Assembly (NCBI GenBank): GCA_003508835.1
Contig: PUFA01000068.1
Location: forward strand, 8,007,501 to 8,071,500
DNA length: 64,000 nucleotides
Reading direction: 5' to 3'
DNA from: Eonycteris spelaea
Taxonomy: Eukaryota > Chordata > Mammalia > Chiroptera > Pteropodidae
Under the pieces are notes generated by a model that worked only from the letters and a program-made list of their open reading frames with translations, was not told where the DNA came from and ran no database searches. The position numbers were made by a program, and so were the translations under genes. Positions 22,325 to 33,364 of this stretch are shown here, piece by piece. The first letter of the stretch is position 1. Every line of letters begins with the position of its first letter.

Positions 22325-22560
22325 TGCTGACACTAACAACTCCCCTTTATCTGAGTGCTTCCTATGTGCCAATCACAAAGCAATCATTTCACATGTATTT
22401 CAACATTTAATTTAATGTTCGTTATAAGGGATCTGTGAGATAGCCATTAGTATCTCCATTTTACTGAGATTTGCCTAGGTTCAGTCATTTGCCCAAGGTC
22501 AAACAACTGATGAGGCAGAAGCATAAAACTTCTAGCCCAAGGCTTAGCCAGGATGTCCTT
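22325..22560 (-). mobile_element. MIR SINE
   Basis: TATCTGAGTGCTTCCTATGT, AGTATCTCCATTTTACTGAG and TTTGCCCAAGGTCAAACAAC are strong reversed MIR phrases. Confidence 0.85.
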
Positions 22561-22584
22561 TTACCCTGCTGGGTGATGGTCCCT

Positions 22585-22815
22585 AACTGAACACCTATGA
22601 TGTGACTAGCTATGTGCATTTGTTGTTTCTGTTGATTCTCACAAAAGTCCGTGAGTGGTTAGTAGTATTACCATTTGACACATGAAAAATTGAATCTCAG
22701 TGAGCATGTAAGACTTACCCAAAGTCACATGCCTGCAGAGTCTGAACTGAGATTAAAAATCCAGACTGCCTCATTCCAAAGTCCATATCCTTTCTTCTGT
22801 GCTGTGCCACATTTC
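22585..22815 (-). mobile_element. MIR SINE, second tandem copy
   Basis: GATTCTCACAAAAGTCCGTG, ATTACCATTTGACACATGAA, AGACTTACCCAAAGTCACAT and GTCCATATCCTTTCTTCTGT follow the reversed MIR order. It lies only about 25 bp from the preceding MIR, in the same orientation. Confidence 0.83.
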
Positions 22816-22819
22816 ATTG

Positions 22820-23610
22820 AGATTCCATCGAAAAAGTAACTCCAGTTTATCCTATCTGAAATCTCTCTTCTCTCTCCCTCCTCTCCGGTCCATAACTATT
22901 TCTCTGGCTCAGGCCCTCATCACCTTGTAAATAGACTAGTAAGAGTCTACTATGCAGTCTTTACACTTTTACTTTCTACCATCTGTTTTACCTACTCAAA
23001 TCAAAAGTCATACCATGTGACCCACCCTTCTGCTCCATGGCTCCCCACTGACCAACAGAAGGAGTCCAAATTTCTTAACCAAATCTGCCTCTCATCAACT
23101 TTCCTACCTGGCCTCCTATTATTAGTTATCCTTTGTTTTTTACTCTTCCCATACTATTTGTTGTATGAAGGCTGATCTTGTCAAAGTACAAACTCAGCCA
23201 GTCCATATGGGATTAAAAGACGAAAGGGAGCCTAGTTGTAGATGCAGATAAAGGACACATGAAGTAGAAACACAGCAGAAGTAAAGGCATGAAGGTGTAA
23301 GGATGCGTGTTTTAGTCAGTCATCCCATTAGCAAGATATGGCTGCAAGAAGGAACGTTGTAGTAGAAAATCACAGTGGAGAGTTATGCCAGTTCATGTGT
23401 CCAAATACCACCTGGGAGAGGGGAAAAAAATGTTCAGCCTTCTATCAGTATGTACCAGTCTCAGAGGTGATTCTTTGGGTCATGGCCATTATCTAATGAG
23501 TTTGATTAATTCTCCCAGAAAATCACTCCTCTAATTAGCTTCTTACAAATAAAGTTGGCTAGCTGGAGATAGAAGAGTCAGCCCCGTTTTTCTAGTCCCT
23601 CTCAATTAGA
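22820..23610. other. Unassigned DNA, possibly with L2 traces
   Basis: The part around 23010-23150, with CTGCTCCATGGCTCCCCACT and CCTACCTGGCCTCCTATTAT, resembles the L2 ORF-end phrases 'aatggcttcccattgcac' and 'ctggcccctgcctacctc'. It is too diverged to delimit. No gene is seen. Confidence 0.45.
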
Positions 23611-23614
23611 GAAG

Positions 23615-23835
23615 GAATTTGGTGTGAGCATAATGGAAAGTCTTTAGCATCAGAACAGGTTTGGGGTTGAACCCTGGCTGTGTGTGGCCTTGGGCACATG
23701 TCACTCCCTCTCTCCAAGCCTCAAGGTCCTCATTTGTCAGTAGCAGATAATTGAACCTATCTCTCAATGTTATCACAAGGCCTTGAGGAGTCCCAGGAAG
23801 GAAGAGTACTAAGAATAGTGTGCAAACATGCTCAA
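23615..23835 (+). mobile_element. MIR SINE, near full length
   Basis: GGTTTGGGGTTGAACCCTGG, GCCTTGGGCACATGTCACTC, CCAAGCCTCAAGGTCCTCAT and AGCAGATAATTGAACCTATC cover the tRNA-like head and core. Confidence 0.82.
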
Positions 23836-24139
23836 CTCTAATCACTCTGAAGCCACATGATTTTGTTGGGGAAATTACTAGAGACCAGCTTCTGCCAACC
23901 TGAAAATCATCAGGGCAGGAGTTAAAATCAGTCTGGAAAGGCAGTTAAAGGATGCAATTTGTTTCATCTGGCTTCATTTTATGTCTAAACAGGGAGGGAA
24001 CTTACTAAACCATACTCACGACAAGGAAGCCAAGCTACTTCTGCACGGCAGAATGTGGAATTACTTAGTAAGGCTGATTTAATAGGACTAGGAATATGCA
24101 ACACCGCCATATCAGCTAAGTGCCAGCCTTAGACTGCTG

Positions 24140-24305
24140 GGCACAAACAGCCTGGGTTTGGAAGCCCCACCAGAGACTGGGCAGGAGTGCTGGTTCCACC
24201 ACTTGCTTGAGGTGGGGCTTAACTGTTAACTAATTCTGTGACCTTGTACAGGTCACGGCAAGCTCTCTCGCTCCCGCATAGCATCTGTAAAATGGACATG
24301 AAAAA
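24140..24305 (+). mobile_element. MIR SINE with extra internal sequence
   Basis: CAGCCTGGGTTTGGAAGCCC, GTTCCACCACTTGCTTGAGG, TTCTGTGACCTTGTACAGGT and TAGCATCTGTAAAATGGACA are MIR phrases. Short insertions separate head and core. Confidence 0.7.
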
Positions 24306-24469
24306 GAGACGATGTCTATGAGAATAAAAATGTGAAAATAATTTTAAAATTATATTCCATTTAAATTATTTGATCATAAAATCATTTTAAAATGTGAAAC
24401 AGATTATTGATGCTGTTATGTTGGTCCTTCATACTATAGCCAAAGTCATCAAAAGGCCCTTCATAAATA

Positions 24470-24680
24470 TTTCTGTCCTCAGGAACTCACATTCTAGAGG
24501 GAGAGGCTGACATGTGCATAAATCACTCTAATACAAGGTAAATAGTGGTAAGTACTGCAGGAAAGGAACAAGCCAAAGGCCGTGGGGACGTGGGAGTTGG
24601 CAGATTAATTTCTAAGAGGGGGATCTGGAAAGGTTTCGTGAAGGAGATAGGATTTGGGTTGAGCCTTGAAAGCTTGGGAG
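24470..24680 (-). mobile_element. L2 LINE fragment
   Basis: CTCAGGAACTCACATTCTAG, AGGTAAATAGTGGTAAGTAC, AGGAACAAGCCAAAGGCCGT and TTGGGTTGAGCCTTGAAAGC match the reversed L2 3' region (GGAGCTTACATTCTAG … GATAAGTGC … TGAGCTGAGACCTGAA). Confidence 0.72.
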
Positions 24681-24689
24681 AGCTATGAT

Positions 24690-24855
24690 TTATGTGATCT
24701 TGTCTTGCGGCCCATGGAGCACGTGGAGCGTTCTCCTTTCAGTTCACTCTGAGCTTCTGGAGAAGGACATTGACTTTTCATCTCATCGCCAGTTCCCCAG
24801 CATAGGGCCTGGCAGCCAGCTGGTGCTACATAAATGTTTGAGTCCAATTAATGAT
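24690..24855 (+). mobile_element. L2 LINE 3' end
   Basis: CCCCAGCATAGGGCCTGGCA and TGCTACATAAATGTTTGAGT match the L2 terminus. It is oriented opposite to the L2 immediately on its left. Confidence 0.6.
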
Positions 24856-24924
24856 GATAGAAGAAGAAGGAGTCATACTCAACATGCTGATGGCATTATC
24901 CTTTCTCAAGTTCACATTATATTT

Positions 24925-25130
24925 CAGGTGATTTAACATATCATCCAATCTGACCATCCCAGCCATCCCTAAGCAAGGTGGTTATCACACACCTCACTCC
25001 CACCTCCTGCTTGACAAATGAGGGGTCTGAGGCCCAGAAGGAGTGCTGCCTGCACCGGGCCCCACACTAATAAGCAGTAGGACTGGATTCAATCACAGGT
25101 CACTTGAGTCCCAAAATCATGATCATGATA
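24925..25130 (-). mobile_element. MIR SINE remnant
   Basis: GACAAATGAGGGGTCTGAGG, CCCAGAAGGAGTGCTGCCTG and AGTAGGACTGGATTCAATCA keep the reversed MIR core order. Confidence 0.65.
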
Positions 25131-25235
25131 TAACAGAACCAGAATGTGAGGACAACATTCCTGGAAAAAAGTCTGAAAGCAATGGATTTTATGACATTTC
25201 TGATGGGAAAAGCTCTGAATTTAACAGATCTGTAC

Positions 25236-25500
25236 CGTCAGGTTTCTCCAGAGAAACAGAACTAAAGGCCACATTTCTATGCTGAACCTTTGGCAGAATT
25301 CCTCACTCTTTGTTCATAAGGCAAAGCCTGGATAGGGCCCATCACATAATGGAGGGTAATCTGCTTTACTTAAAGTCACCTAATTGTAAAGGTTAATCAT
25401 ATTCACAAATAACTTCACAGCAACATCTCAGCTAGTGTTTGACCAACAGCTGGGCTTCCCTAGCCAAGATGACACATAAAAGGACCCATCACAGATGTAA
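25236..25500 (+). mobile_element. Ancient eutherian interspersed repeat, family not assigned
   Basis: It opens with GGTTTCTCCAGAGAAACAGA and continues with CACATAATGGAGGGTAATCT, TTTACTTAAAGTCACCTAAT, CACAGCAACATCTCAGCTAG and CCAAGATGACACATAAAAGG. The same series occurs in a well-known eutherian repeat opening 'agggttctctagagaaacagaacc'. It is internally deleted here. Confidence 0.65.
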
Positions 25501-25854
25501 ATAAATAGGGAGCCCCAAAAGGTTCTAAATTGGGACTATTGCACCCCTGTATCCACCCTATTGTTTTGTTGTTTTTTTATAGCATCTTTTCATGCATGAG
25601 AACAAGAAAAAGAGTTTGAAATTCTATGCATTTGTTAGGGAAAAATATACTTTTCTCATAAAATGAAGACTTTTAAAAAATTCATACATGGATAAAAAAT
25701 AAAGGGAATAGAAAATGCCAAGGTTTGATTTAAACATCAAAATATTTTATGCATGTTTAATTTTAGATTTTGCTGCGTGAGAGAAGATTTTGACTCTTCT
25801 GGTATGTGTGTGCCAACCGATTTTAAATACATTTCTACAAGGTCAGCACTGGAA

Positions 25855-25985
25855 AAGATCTTGAGTGTCATTTTGGGCAACCTCATGTGTTACAGATGGG
25901 AACACTGGACCCAGTGGCACAAGCTTGTCACCTCAAGCAAGCCATAGAACCAGGACTCCTGCCCAAGTCTCTGGTGGGATTTCAT
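25855..25985 (-). mobile_element. MIR-related SINE remnant
   Basis: CATGTGTTACAGATGGGAAC, ACTGGACCCAGTGGCACAAG and GAACCAGGACTCCTGCCCAA resemble the reversed MIR or MIR3 core. Confidence 0.58.
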
Positions 25986-25989
25986 TCAT

Positions 25990-26330
25990 AAGTGTCTCAT
26001 CGTTTAGTACTCATTATCTTATCCAATTTTCTTATCAGCAGAGAAAAGAAAAATAAACACACACAAAGCCCGCATTCTACACCATAGGGTTGCACAAGCC
26101 GTACTCAGGCCAGCTGTGAGCCAGATGTCTGCCTCCCCGCCCAAAGAGGCTGCAAGGGATGTTCTGGCTCTCAATGAACAGATGAGGGAGAAGATGAGGA
26201 CTGCAGGCCTGGGGGGAGTCCAAGCCCCGTTGTGGACAGGACGAGCTGCTGAATGTAGCCAGTGCCACCTGGAATGACGGAGACCTGTGTGTCATTGGGA
26301 ACAACAGGCAGGCCAAGAGGTGTGGGACAG
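25990..26330. other. Unassigned DNA
   Basis: Somewhat GC-richer than the surroundings, with CACACACAAAGCCCGC near 26060. I see no gene or named repeat. Confidence 0.45.
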
Positions 26331-26470
26331 AGTGAAGCTGTGAGGCTAGAGCTCTGAGTTCTAGTCCCTGATCTACTTTCTATTAGCTGTGAGTTTGCTT
26401 TTCTGGGCCTCAGTCTTCTCTATAAAATGAGCAAAATAATGCCCTAACTGTATGAGGTCGGATAAATCAG
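26330..26470 (+). mobile_element. MIR SINE
   Basis: GAGTTCTAGTCCCTGATCTA, TCTGGGCCTCAGTCTTCTCT and ATAAAATGAGCAAAATAATG are the MIR head and core. Confidence 0.78.
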
Positions 26471-26474
26471 AAGA

Positions 26475-26645
26475 CTCAGGTTTAAATGCTGCCTTTGCCA
26501 CTTACAAATGATTTGTCTTTGGGCAGTTCATTTAGCCTCTCACACCTCAGCTCAGAATAATTCCAGGTTAGGATTTAAGGGAAGTAACTCATGTGAAGTG
26601 CCAACCACAACATCTGTCGCACAAAGTAGGTGCTCAGTTCCTCCC
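26475..26645 (+). mobile_element. MIR SINE, second copy in tandem
   Basis: CTCAGGTTTAAATGCTGCCT, TCTTTGGGCAGTTCATTTAG and CAAAGTAGGTGCTCAGTTCC match the head, core and 3' end. It starts within 10 bp of the end of another MIR in the same orientation. Confidence 0.7.
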
Positions 26646-26649
26646 TCAA

Positions 26650-28090
26650 TTCCCCCTTTCCCTCACAAATCCAAACTACAGAGACCTCTGCTTTCCCAAG
26701 ATCTCCAGTCATGCTCTAAGACCCACACAGTCATCCCCACTTGACCACCTCTCTGCACTAATTAGTCATTCAACAGTTATTTATTCAGGGACTCTGTTGG
26801 GCTTGCCCCTACCTTCACAGAGCCTTGCATGCTGAACCTCCAAGTCACACTGTCAGCCGTGACCCACAGACTGACTGTGCCCTGGAGATGACATATTTTA
26901 GCTTCACCCTGACTACATCACTGACATTACTTGCAGGCTCCATCCCCCACGCTGGAAGATCTTGCCAACACTCTCTTGTGGGAAAACCAGGAGCCTTGAA
27001 AGGAGGGGTGGAGCAGAGGCCTGAGGGTGGGTCCTGACAGCTGGTGCTACTCAAGTATCGATGACATCCCTCAGCTCAGGCTTTGGAAACTAGGTGTGGC
27101 TGCCTTTGTGTCTCTCTCCCAAATAGTAACAAGGGCTCACTCCTTTTCATCTGTTGAGGAACTCATGAGGTAAGGTTTCTTAAGATCTTTGTTTCCACCA
27201 GGTGAAATGTCAGTGGTCCCTGGGAGGCCCAAGCATCACCTGGAATCCAGCACCCAGCTGGTCTCTGTGGGGCCTACACCACACCTGCTCAAGGTGTGTT
27301 TGCCCATGGAAACCAGGGTAGGAGACAAAGAGCTTCCTCTAGAGCAGGCCTCACGTGTGCAAAGGAGCTGATTGTAATCTGGTATCTGAAGCCTGGCAGC
27401 CCTGACGCTTTTCAGTGAGTCATACTCAAATCTGAGCTCATCAGAGACACTTGTTTGTGGGGTTGCTCAAGGAAGGCAGGGAAGTAGAATCAGCACATAA
27501 CGTGTGAGCTGGAAGGGAGCCGAGAAATGGTCTAAACCAACCTCCTATTGTGGGAGCCTCTGGAATTTCTACTGCTCAGGCTCAAGGTCTTTTCCAGCTC
27601 AGGCCGGCAACCAGCTCCTTTCCTATTCCTCCTACAAGCTCCAGGGCCTCATCTGCTTCCTTCCATCTTTAGCTCTCCATCCCGAGGGCCCTCTTTGCCC
27701 ACACATGGCTGGAGAAGAGAAGGCAGGGTTCACTGAAACAGTGGGGCCCTGCACCTCCACACTAACACACCCCAGGCAGATAAACAATAAGCAAGCCCTC
27801 AGCAGGTTCCCGGCCTGGGACTCGAGCTCAGGTCACCAAGCAATCAGTGGGAGGAAGCACCCAACATCCTCGGTGAGAGTCTTCTTAAGGACCCTGGTCT
27901 GTAGTTCTCAATACCCTCTCTGCAAGGTATAAGATAAGGGACACTCCACCTCATTTTCATTTCAGAAGGTTGAGGTCACCAAAACTTCTCCTGTCTCATG
28001 AACCTAAAATGACCTGTCTTTCCAGGTTTAACTGGATCAGAGGATATAATCCAAGCCAGACAATTGGTCCCTCTGGCCTTATCCTCACCC
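26650..28090. other. GC-richer unassigned interval
   Basis: This is the most GC-rich kilobase of the window outside the L1 5' UTR, which makes several frames stay open, including 142 codons at 27504-27932. The translated sequence is low in recognisable structure, so I call no gene. A MIR-like phrase GAGCCGAGAAATGGTCTAAA lies near 27520. There is no CpG cluster typical of a promoter island. Confidence 0.5.
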
Positions 28091-28094
28091 ACCC

Positions 28095-28230
28095 TCCCGC
28101 AGTGATCTTATCATCTCTGGCATCTTCTCATACCCTTTTATTTTATATATATGAGAAACTGAGGCCAAACGGGTTTAAGAGACTTGCCAAGAGACTGGGC
28201 GCACAATCCAGATTAGACTTCCTCCTGCCA
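28095..28230 (-). mobile_element. MIR SINE remnant
   Basis: TGAGAAACTGAGGCCAAACG followed by AGACTTGCCAAGAGACTGGG is a reversed MIR core. It is cut short on the left. Confidence 0.65.
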
Positions 28231-28689
28231 CTGCTGTCTCCACTCAAGCAGTTTCTCAGCCTAAGGAATCTCCAGGTCCCATCTTGGTCATTTTTGCTCA
28301 GCTCCCTAAGAAGACATCAACAATTCTCTTAATTTGGGGGATAAATCCCCAGTATACTTTCCAGAGTGGGACAAAACACCATCAAAGCGTTTAAATATAA
28401 ACTACCTTTGGTCTTCTTTGAGTGCTGTTACTAATTCTCAGTACTCTTATTCTTCTTGAACCTGTAGATTGAGCCAGTCTTGTCTATGCAACCTGCTGGG
28501 ACACAAATAGGGTCATGTTAAGAGAAACGCAAACTTGATTTGGACCTTAATTTTCTGCCAGCCAGGCACTCTACACAGTGTGCAACCTACTCCCCGTTAG
28601 CTGCAGTCCTGGTGCTTCCTCACTGAGGTCTAGGGAGTAGGGATGGTGCCATTTACTAGAAAAAGGATAAAACAGAGGATGCTTTTTGG

Positions 28690-28885
28690 AATTAAGTATC
28701 AATGGAAAGCTTGGCTGAGCACCTTGGTACTGTATGACCCTGGGAGAGTTACCTAGTATCTCTGAGTCCCAGTGTGCTCCTCTGTAAAATGGGCATAATG
28801 ATACTTATCTCAGGATTATTTCAATGATTCATGAGGCAATGTAGGTAAAGTACCCAGCACCCTCATGCACTAAACAAGCATTTTT
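28690..28885 (+). mobile_element. MIR SINE
   Basis: GTATGACCCTGGGAGAGTTA, AGTGTGCTCCTCTGTAAAAT and GGGCATAATGATACTTATCT are clear MIR core phrases. Confidence 0.84.
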
Positions 28886-28970
28886 TTTACTTAGTTTTCC
28901 CTACATACCCCATCGTGTTCATTTTATTTTTTAAGCAATACTAACTTGACTATTTACAAAACTCATTTTG

Positions 28971-28971
<1 letters not shown>

Positions 28972-29016
<45 letters not shown>
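28972..29016 (+). repeat. (TG)n microsatellite
   Basis: About 45 bp of uninterrupted TG units, likely length-polymorphic. Confidence 0.97.
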
Positions 29017-29018
<2 letters not shown>

Positions 29019-29057
29019 TCTAGATGTGGCTAGGGAAAGGGTGAAAATGGCCTCAGC

Positions 29058-29076
29058 AAAAAAAAAAAAAAAAAAA
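29058..29076 (+). repeat. Poly-A run (19 nt)
   Basis: A pure A-run. I see no retrogene or SINE body directly upstream that it could belong to. Confidence 0.95.
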
Positions 29077-29084
29077 GCCCTGCA

Positions 29085-29245
29085 GCATGGGACAAGATCT
29101 CCACCATATAAATCAGAAACCCTGACTTCCATCTGCCACCTACAAGCTGCATTCCCTAGTACAAGTCACTGACATGCCTGCTCTTCAATGCCACCTGTAA
29201 AATACAAGTTATGCTGCCTTCCTCTCTTCATACTCTAAGAGAATG
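29085..29245 (+). mobile_element. MIR SINE remnant
   Basis: AATCAGAAACCCTGACTTCC, CTAGTACAAGTCACTGACAT and GCCACCTGTAAAATACAAGT follow the MIR head-to-core order. Confidence 0.65.
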
Positions 29246-29289
29246 GAAAATGTTAGACATGGTGTAGCTGGAAGGGATGGTTATTATCT

Positions 29290-29535
29290 AGAGCAGTGCT
29301 TTTTGAAGAGTGTAGGGATAATGCAAAAGTAGTGTTCCTTAACCAAGTAAGTTTAGGAAATACTGGCTTAGGTTTCTTACTGCAGAACTCCATGCTTTTA
29401 ATCTGCCAATATGCCTTAGGAATATCCAAGACTGGGATATAATATGCCATGTTCCCCAAGGATATTTGACCATTAACTTACATTTTGAAGACCATATCAG
29501 CCCGGTGTTCTACAAGACACGCTTTGTGAAACCCA
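29290..29535 (+). mobile_element. Non-autonomous hAT-type element, family not assigned
   Basis: It starts AGAGCAGTGCTTTTTGAAGA, has an internal GGAAATACTGGCTTAGGTTT, and ends with GTTCTACAAGACACGCTTTG followed by TGAAACCCACAG. This is the layout of a short Charlie-type element with 'cagtgtttctcaaa' and 'tttgggaaatgctg' ends. Confidence 0.5.
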
Positions 29536-29539
29536 CAGC

Positions 29540-30495
29540 AGAAATACTTCAAACTGTTTCTACAGTTGAGCAAATAGGATTTACCTATCCCGCCATCTTA
29601 TCTGGATGCAAGATGCAATAGGGAGAGGCAAGTTTGTAGCATAAAGGTTAGCTTTAAAGAGCAATTCCATCTGGCAGCAAGAGGCAAAGAAGGCAGGTAA
29701 CAAACTTTAAAAACCTGGGACCAGACTGTAACGACATTAAACGAAGGTGCTATTGGGAGATTCATTGTATCCCAAATAACTGGGGAGTTTCAGCTTAGAG
29801 GTAGCACTGTCAGGGTGCTAAGGAGCAATGGATGTGAAATGGCTGGAAATTTTGCCAATGCTGAATGGCAAAGACAAAAAAAAATGTATAAGAACTTTTA
29901 AAGCTGTGGCTTGGGACTGAAGTTTGATGAAGAACATGAGCAGATATGCTCAGCATCTTCTGTGCAAAAGAGATCCCTCCTAAAACATCATAACCCCCTA
30001 GAAACACACACGGCTGGGGAGTGTGGGTCCTAACACATCTGTGGACTTTCGCACAGCTGTTTTCTCATTTGAAATGCCTTTCTTCCCTCATCTGGTATTG
30101 GGGACCAGCCTAGTCCAGTAACCTGTTTCATCTACATTTATTTTTTTAAATCAACCAGTGTTATAAAGCCAAGCGTGATCCAAATGTCTATTGTATCATC
30201 CTTCTCTTAGCCCCAAACACCTGCTCCTCCACCACCACCACCACCACATAACTATCAGGAGAAAGGCAGAAGTTACCAAAGAGTTTTCAGAGGAGACTGT
30301 GGAGAGAATTTATTTGGCATTGCCACAGATTTTTTTTTTGGTTTTTTTGTTTGTTAACAATTTTTATCTCCCTAGGCCCTCTCTCTGCCAAGTTTTTCTG
30401 AAGGGTCTCTGTCTATTTTATCCTTTTATGAATTAATAGCTTAGCCGCATCTGTCTTCCCCCCCAGATCTTAAGAGATTAAAGGCAGGGATAAAG
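29540..30495. other. Unassigned DNA
   Basis: No gene is seen. There is a short CCACCACCACCACCACC triplet run at 30229-30246 and a GT-rich T-run at 30332-30352. Confidence 0.5.
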
Positions 30496-30499
30496 GCAG

Positions 30500-30740
30500 G
30501 GCTAGAGTGAAGAAGCATAATTATTGAGGTCAATACAGAGCTCAGTTCAAATCGATGCTTTTCAACGTCCTATCTGAGGGAGCTTGGTCAAGTCACTTCA
30601 TTTTTCTAAGACTCCATCTTCTTTTGGAAACTATGATACTATGTTGCATGATTGTGTTGTGGGTGGGAGAAGAAGGCTATGAACACATATCATGGTACCT
30701 GGCATAGAACGGGCGCTCATTGAATTTCAGGAACAATGAT
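30500..30740 (+). mobile_element. MIR SINE
   Basis: GAGCTCAGTTCAAATCGATG, TTGGTCAAGTCACTTCATTT, CATGGTACCTGGCATAGAAC and GGGCGCTCATTGAATTTCAG mark the head, core and 3' end. Confidence 0.72.
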
Positions 30741-30959
30741 TCAGAGAGGAATTGTGAAGTGTCTGAACCCAGATGGTGGCTGTTAGAATAGGAAAGGAGA
30801 GACAGGTGCAGGAGACATTATGTCTCAACATAGACTGGGGCTGTGCTGGAGTGAAAGAAAGTGATGACAGGTCTCCGTTAAAGAGATTAAGTGCTTGGCC
30901 TTGCATGAAGCTCGGAGTGCCAGCCATGATGTGGCTTGACAGCTGAACATCAGGGACCG

Positions 30960-31300
30960 CTGTGAAAATAAGCCAGGTGTCTCCTCGGGCCTGCCCTGAG
31001 AATACAGGACTGAATTAATTAATTAAAATAATAGTTGTGTATCTGCTTGATGTTCAAGCAGATAAATGGCAAGGCCACCAATTTGGAATGTGGTTGGAAC
31101 CATTAATAAATAACTTTGTAAGTTCTAAAACATCTTTTAAAAAGTCACAGTTTGTTTCAAATTCTGTTTGCAGATATGTGTGTTTCATGTTGCTTTATAG
31201 AGTGCCTGCCGAGGCATAAAGCCGATGTACTTTGCTCTAATTTTCAACCTAGGCACAAGTGACAAAGAAGAGCATATTGTAATAGTTGGCTCCTGCAGAA
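30960..31300. promoter_or_regulatory. Candidate conserved noncoding block
   Basis: This repeat-free stretch contains TGAATTAATTAATTAAAATA (three overlapping TAAT/ATTA homeodomain cores), a perfect inverted repeat at 31040-31064, and balanced, non-decayed-looking sequence. No open frame is supported. Function is inferred only from motif density and lack of repeats. Confidence 0.3.
31040..31064. repeat. Perfect inverted repeat, 11-bp arms, 3-nt loop
   Basis: TATCTGCTTGA (31040-31050) is followed by TGT and then its exact reverse complement TCAAGCAGATA (31054-31064). Confidence 0.95.
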
Positions 31301-31364
31301 AGCAGAACAAGTCAGAAGAGTCTGAAGTTTCTGAACGCTACCCAGTACTTTTACTAGAAAGACT

Positions 31365-31550
31365 GCTTCAAAGTTAGACATAGAAAAATCAAAATCCTAA
31401 CTTTGTCCCTTAAGAGTGTGATTTTAGCCATATCGTTTAACCTCTCTGAGCCTCTCTTGGTTGTTCTGAGGTACAATTAAGGCAACATATAAGAAAGTGG
31501 GTGTTGGCACATGGTTGATGCCCAGTATGTGTTGATTTCCCTTCCTTAAA
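31365..31550 (+). mobile_element. MIR SINE
   Basis: TTTAGCCATATCGTTTAACC, then TCTCTGAGCCTCTCTTGGTT and GGCACATGGTTGATGCCCAG, follows the MIR core and 3' end. Confidence 0.72.
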
Positions 31551-31554
31551 GACT

Positions 31555-32465
31555 GGATTTGTAGGGTTTACATTATTGTTAGTCTTTATGTTGGGCAGAG
31601 CAGGGGAGACAACAGAAGACTGTCCGGAAGTTTATGTATGTCTTCAGTTGTCTGCAGTTGGTTATTGGGAGTAGAAGAAGGAAGCGGAGGAAGCTCAAAA
31701 GTGTACACCAGGAAATCAAACACCACTTCAAGGCTTTGGTGAGCTGAGTTGTAAGACTATAATATGACAGCAGAAAGAGAGATACTATTTTAAAAGAAGA
31801 AAAAAGAAAAAAACTCTAATGAAAGGAAGGATTGAGGGTCTCAGAGTATGAAGATGTGGCTATCGACACGGTGCTGTGGAAGTGTAATCTGTAGCATTTG
31901 GGTTATAGATAAAAGAAAAGGAAGACAAATCCTGAAGCGATATTATCATGGGAGTGAGCTGCCGCCGTGCAGCAGTTTCATCTGTAGGAAACTCTAACAC
32001 AGGAGCCAGAACTTGTACAGGGTTGAGCCATAGCAGAGCCCTCAAAAGTCTCTTGGACGATGGGGGGACATTTTTTTTCTTGGCCATTTTTCACTTGAAA
32101 GGGAGGAGCGACAAGAGGAACTTCTCCTTGGGACCTTCCTCAGGACTGAGAGGTACTGAATCATGGATGGTGATACACACACAGCATGAGTTTGGTAGAA
32201 ACAAACTGTGCTGCATTGGAGTCAAACTAGGTCAAGGCTTCCCGCTTGTGCCCTCATGCATTCTTGACTTAAGAATAGCAGATTTCTAGAATCTCAGCAT
32301 GACCCCTAGCCTCTAAGAAAACAAACTCAAGTTTGCAAAAGGACACTTCCAACTATACCATCTTGAATGGGCCAATAAAGGCAGAAAAGGGTGCATGGAT
32401 ACCTGCACAGTTACACAGAAAGCCAAGCTGTTTTGCTAATGACCTTGTAAATATTGGTGTCATGC
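31555..32465. other. Unassigned DNA
   Basis: No named repeat and no supported exon. A frame of 113 codons at 31948-32289 (plus) has no domain and no matching splice context. Confidence 0.5.
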
Positions 32466-32469
32466 AAGC

Positions 32470-32690
32470 AGTGGAGACTTGAGCTAAGCATGCCTGGCTT
32501 TAAAGTTTAGGTCCATCTCTACGAGCTATGCAGGCTCTGACAAATCCTTTAAGCTTTTTTGAGTCTATTTCCTGATGCATCAAAGAGAAACAATGATGTG
32601 ACTTATATTGCAGTGTCAATACAGAGTTAAATGATATAATACACTACCCATCCCTGGAACATAGAAACTGCCCAAGGTAAAATATGAGGC
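32470..32690 (+). mobile_element. MIR SINE
   Basis: GCATGCCTGGCTTTAAAGTT, TCTGACAAATCCTTTAAGCT, TTGAGTCTATTTCCTGATGC and CCTGGAACATAGAAACTGCC follow the MIR order. Confidence 0.68.
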
Positions 32691-32694
32691 TCCT

Positions 32695-33360
32695 TCACTT
32701 TTGCTTTGTAGGGTTGTTTGGCAGGTAGATTAGAGGAAAACCCAGTAGGTGGAGTGGAGGGCAGATTGCGGAAGTGAGTCTGAAAACTTTCTCCTACCCT
32801 ATAAGCAAGATGGTTATTTTGAATATATTAATAGCGGAGAAAAGTTCAGGCAGAATTTTTTAATCACACTTCACAGGCAGGCATCAGTATTGCAGAAGGA
32901 CCCTTACTTGCTCATCAGGGAAAGTTCACAGGTTGCTCAGATCACCACTCTGACCAGCCCACCAGCCCATTTTGTAAAACCTTGCCTTGAATCTCCCTTT
33001 CACCACTTTGTTCTGGCAGAGAAATGGCTCACTGCATTTTATGGGTTTTTGGTCAGTTCCCATAAGGACTTGGAAGAACGTTGGCACCTGCGTCCTCAGA
33101 TACAACCTGGGAACATAGAACCCATACAAATTCTGGCCTGAAAAGGCAGACCCTGGAGAAGCCCAGGACCTAGTCCTAACTCTTCCAGATTATTAACTTT
33201 GTGAACTTGAACAAATGGTTGGAAATCTCCGGTCCTTAATCTCCTCATCTGAAAAACAGAGGAATGCCAGGGGCAAGTGTGTAGAGAAGACCAGTCTTAA
33301 TTTACACTGTTGTAAAAGCCTATCTAAATGTGAAATTTTATGAATTACCATCACGGTAAA
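32695..33360. other. Unassigned DNA with a 130-codon open frame
   Basis: A plus-strand frame (32749-33141) stays open for 130 codons, with no known domain or signal peptide. Its C-terminal part does not look like a splice donor context. I regard it as chance, with low certainty. Confidence 0.45.
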
Positions 33361-33364
33361 TTTG

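Noticed and set aside
26650..27500. GC-rich interval as a promoter CpG island
   Set aside because: CpG dinucleotides are sparse and there is no TATA/initiator arrangement or adjoining first exon.
27504..27932. 142-codon plus-strand open frame
   Set aside because: It lies in the GC-richer interval where several frames are open by chance. No recognisable protein features.
32749..33141. 130-codon plus-strand open frame
   Set aside because: Protein-like at first sight, but no domain and no credible acceptor and donor pair. Kept only as a note under unassigned DNA.
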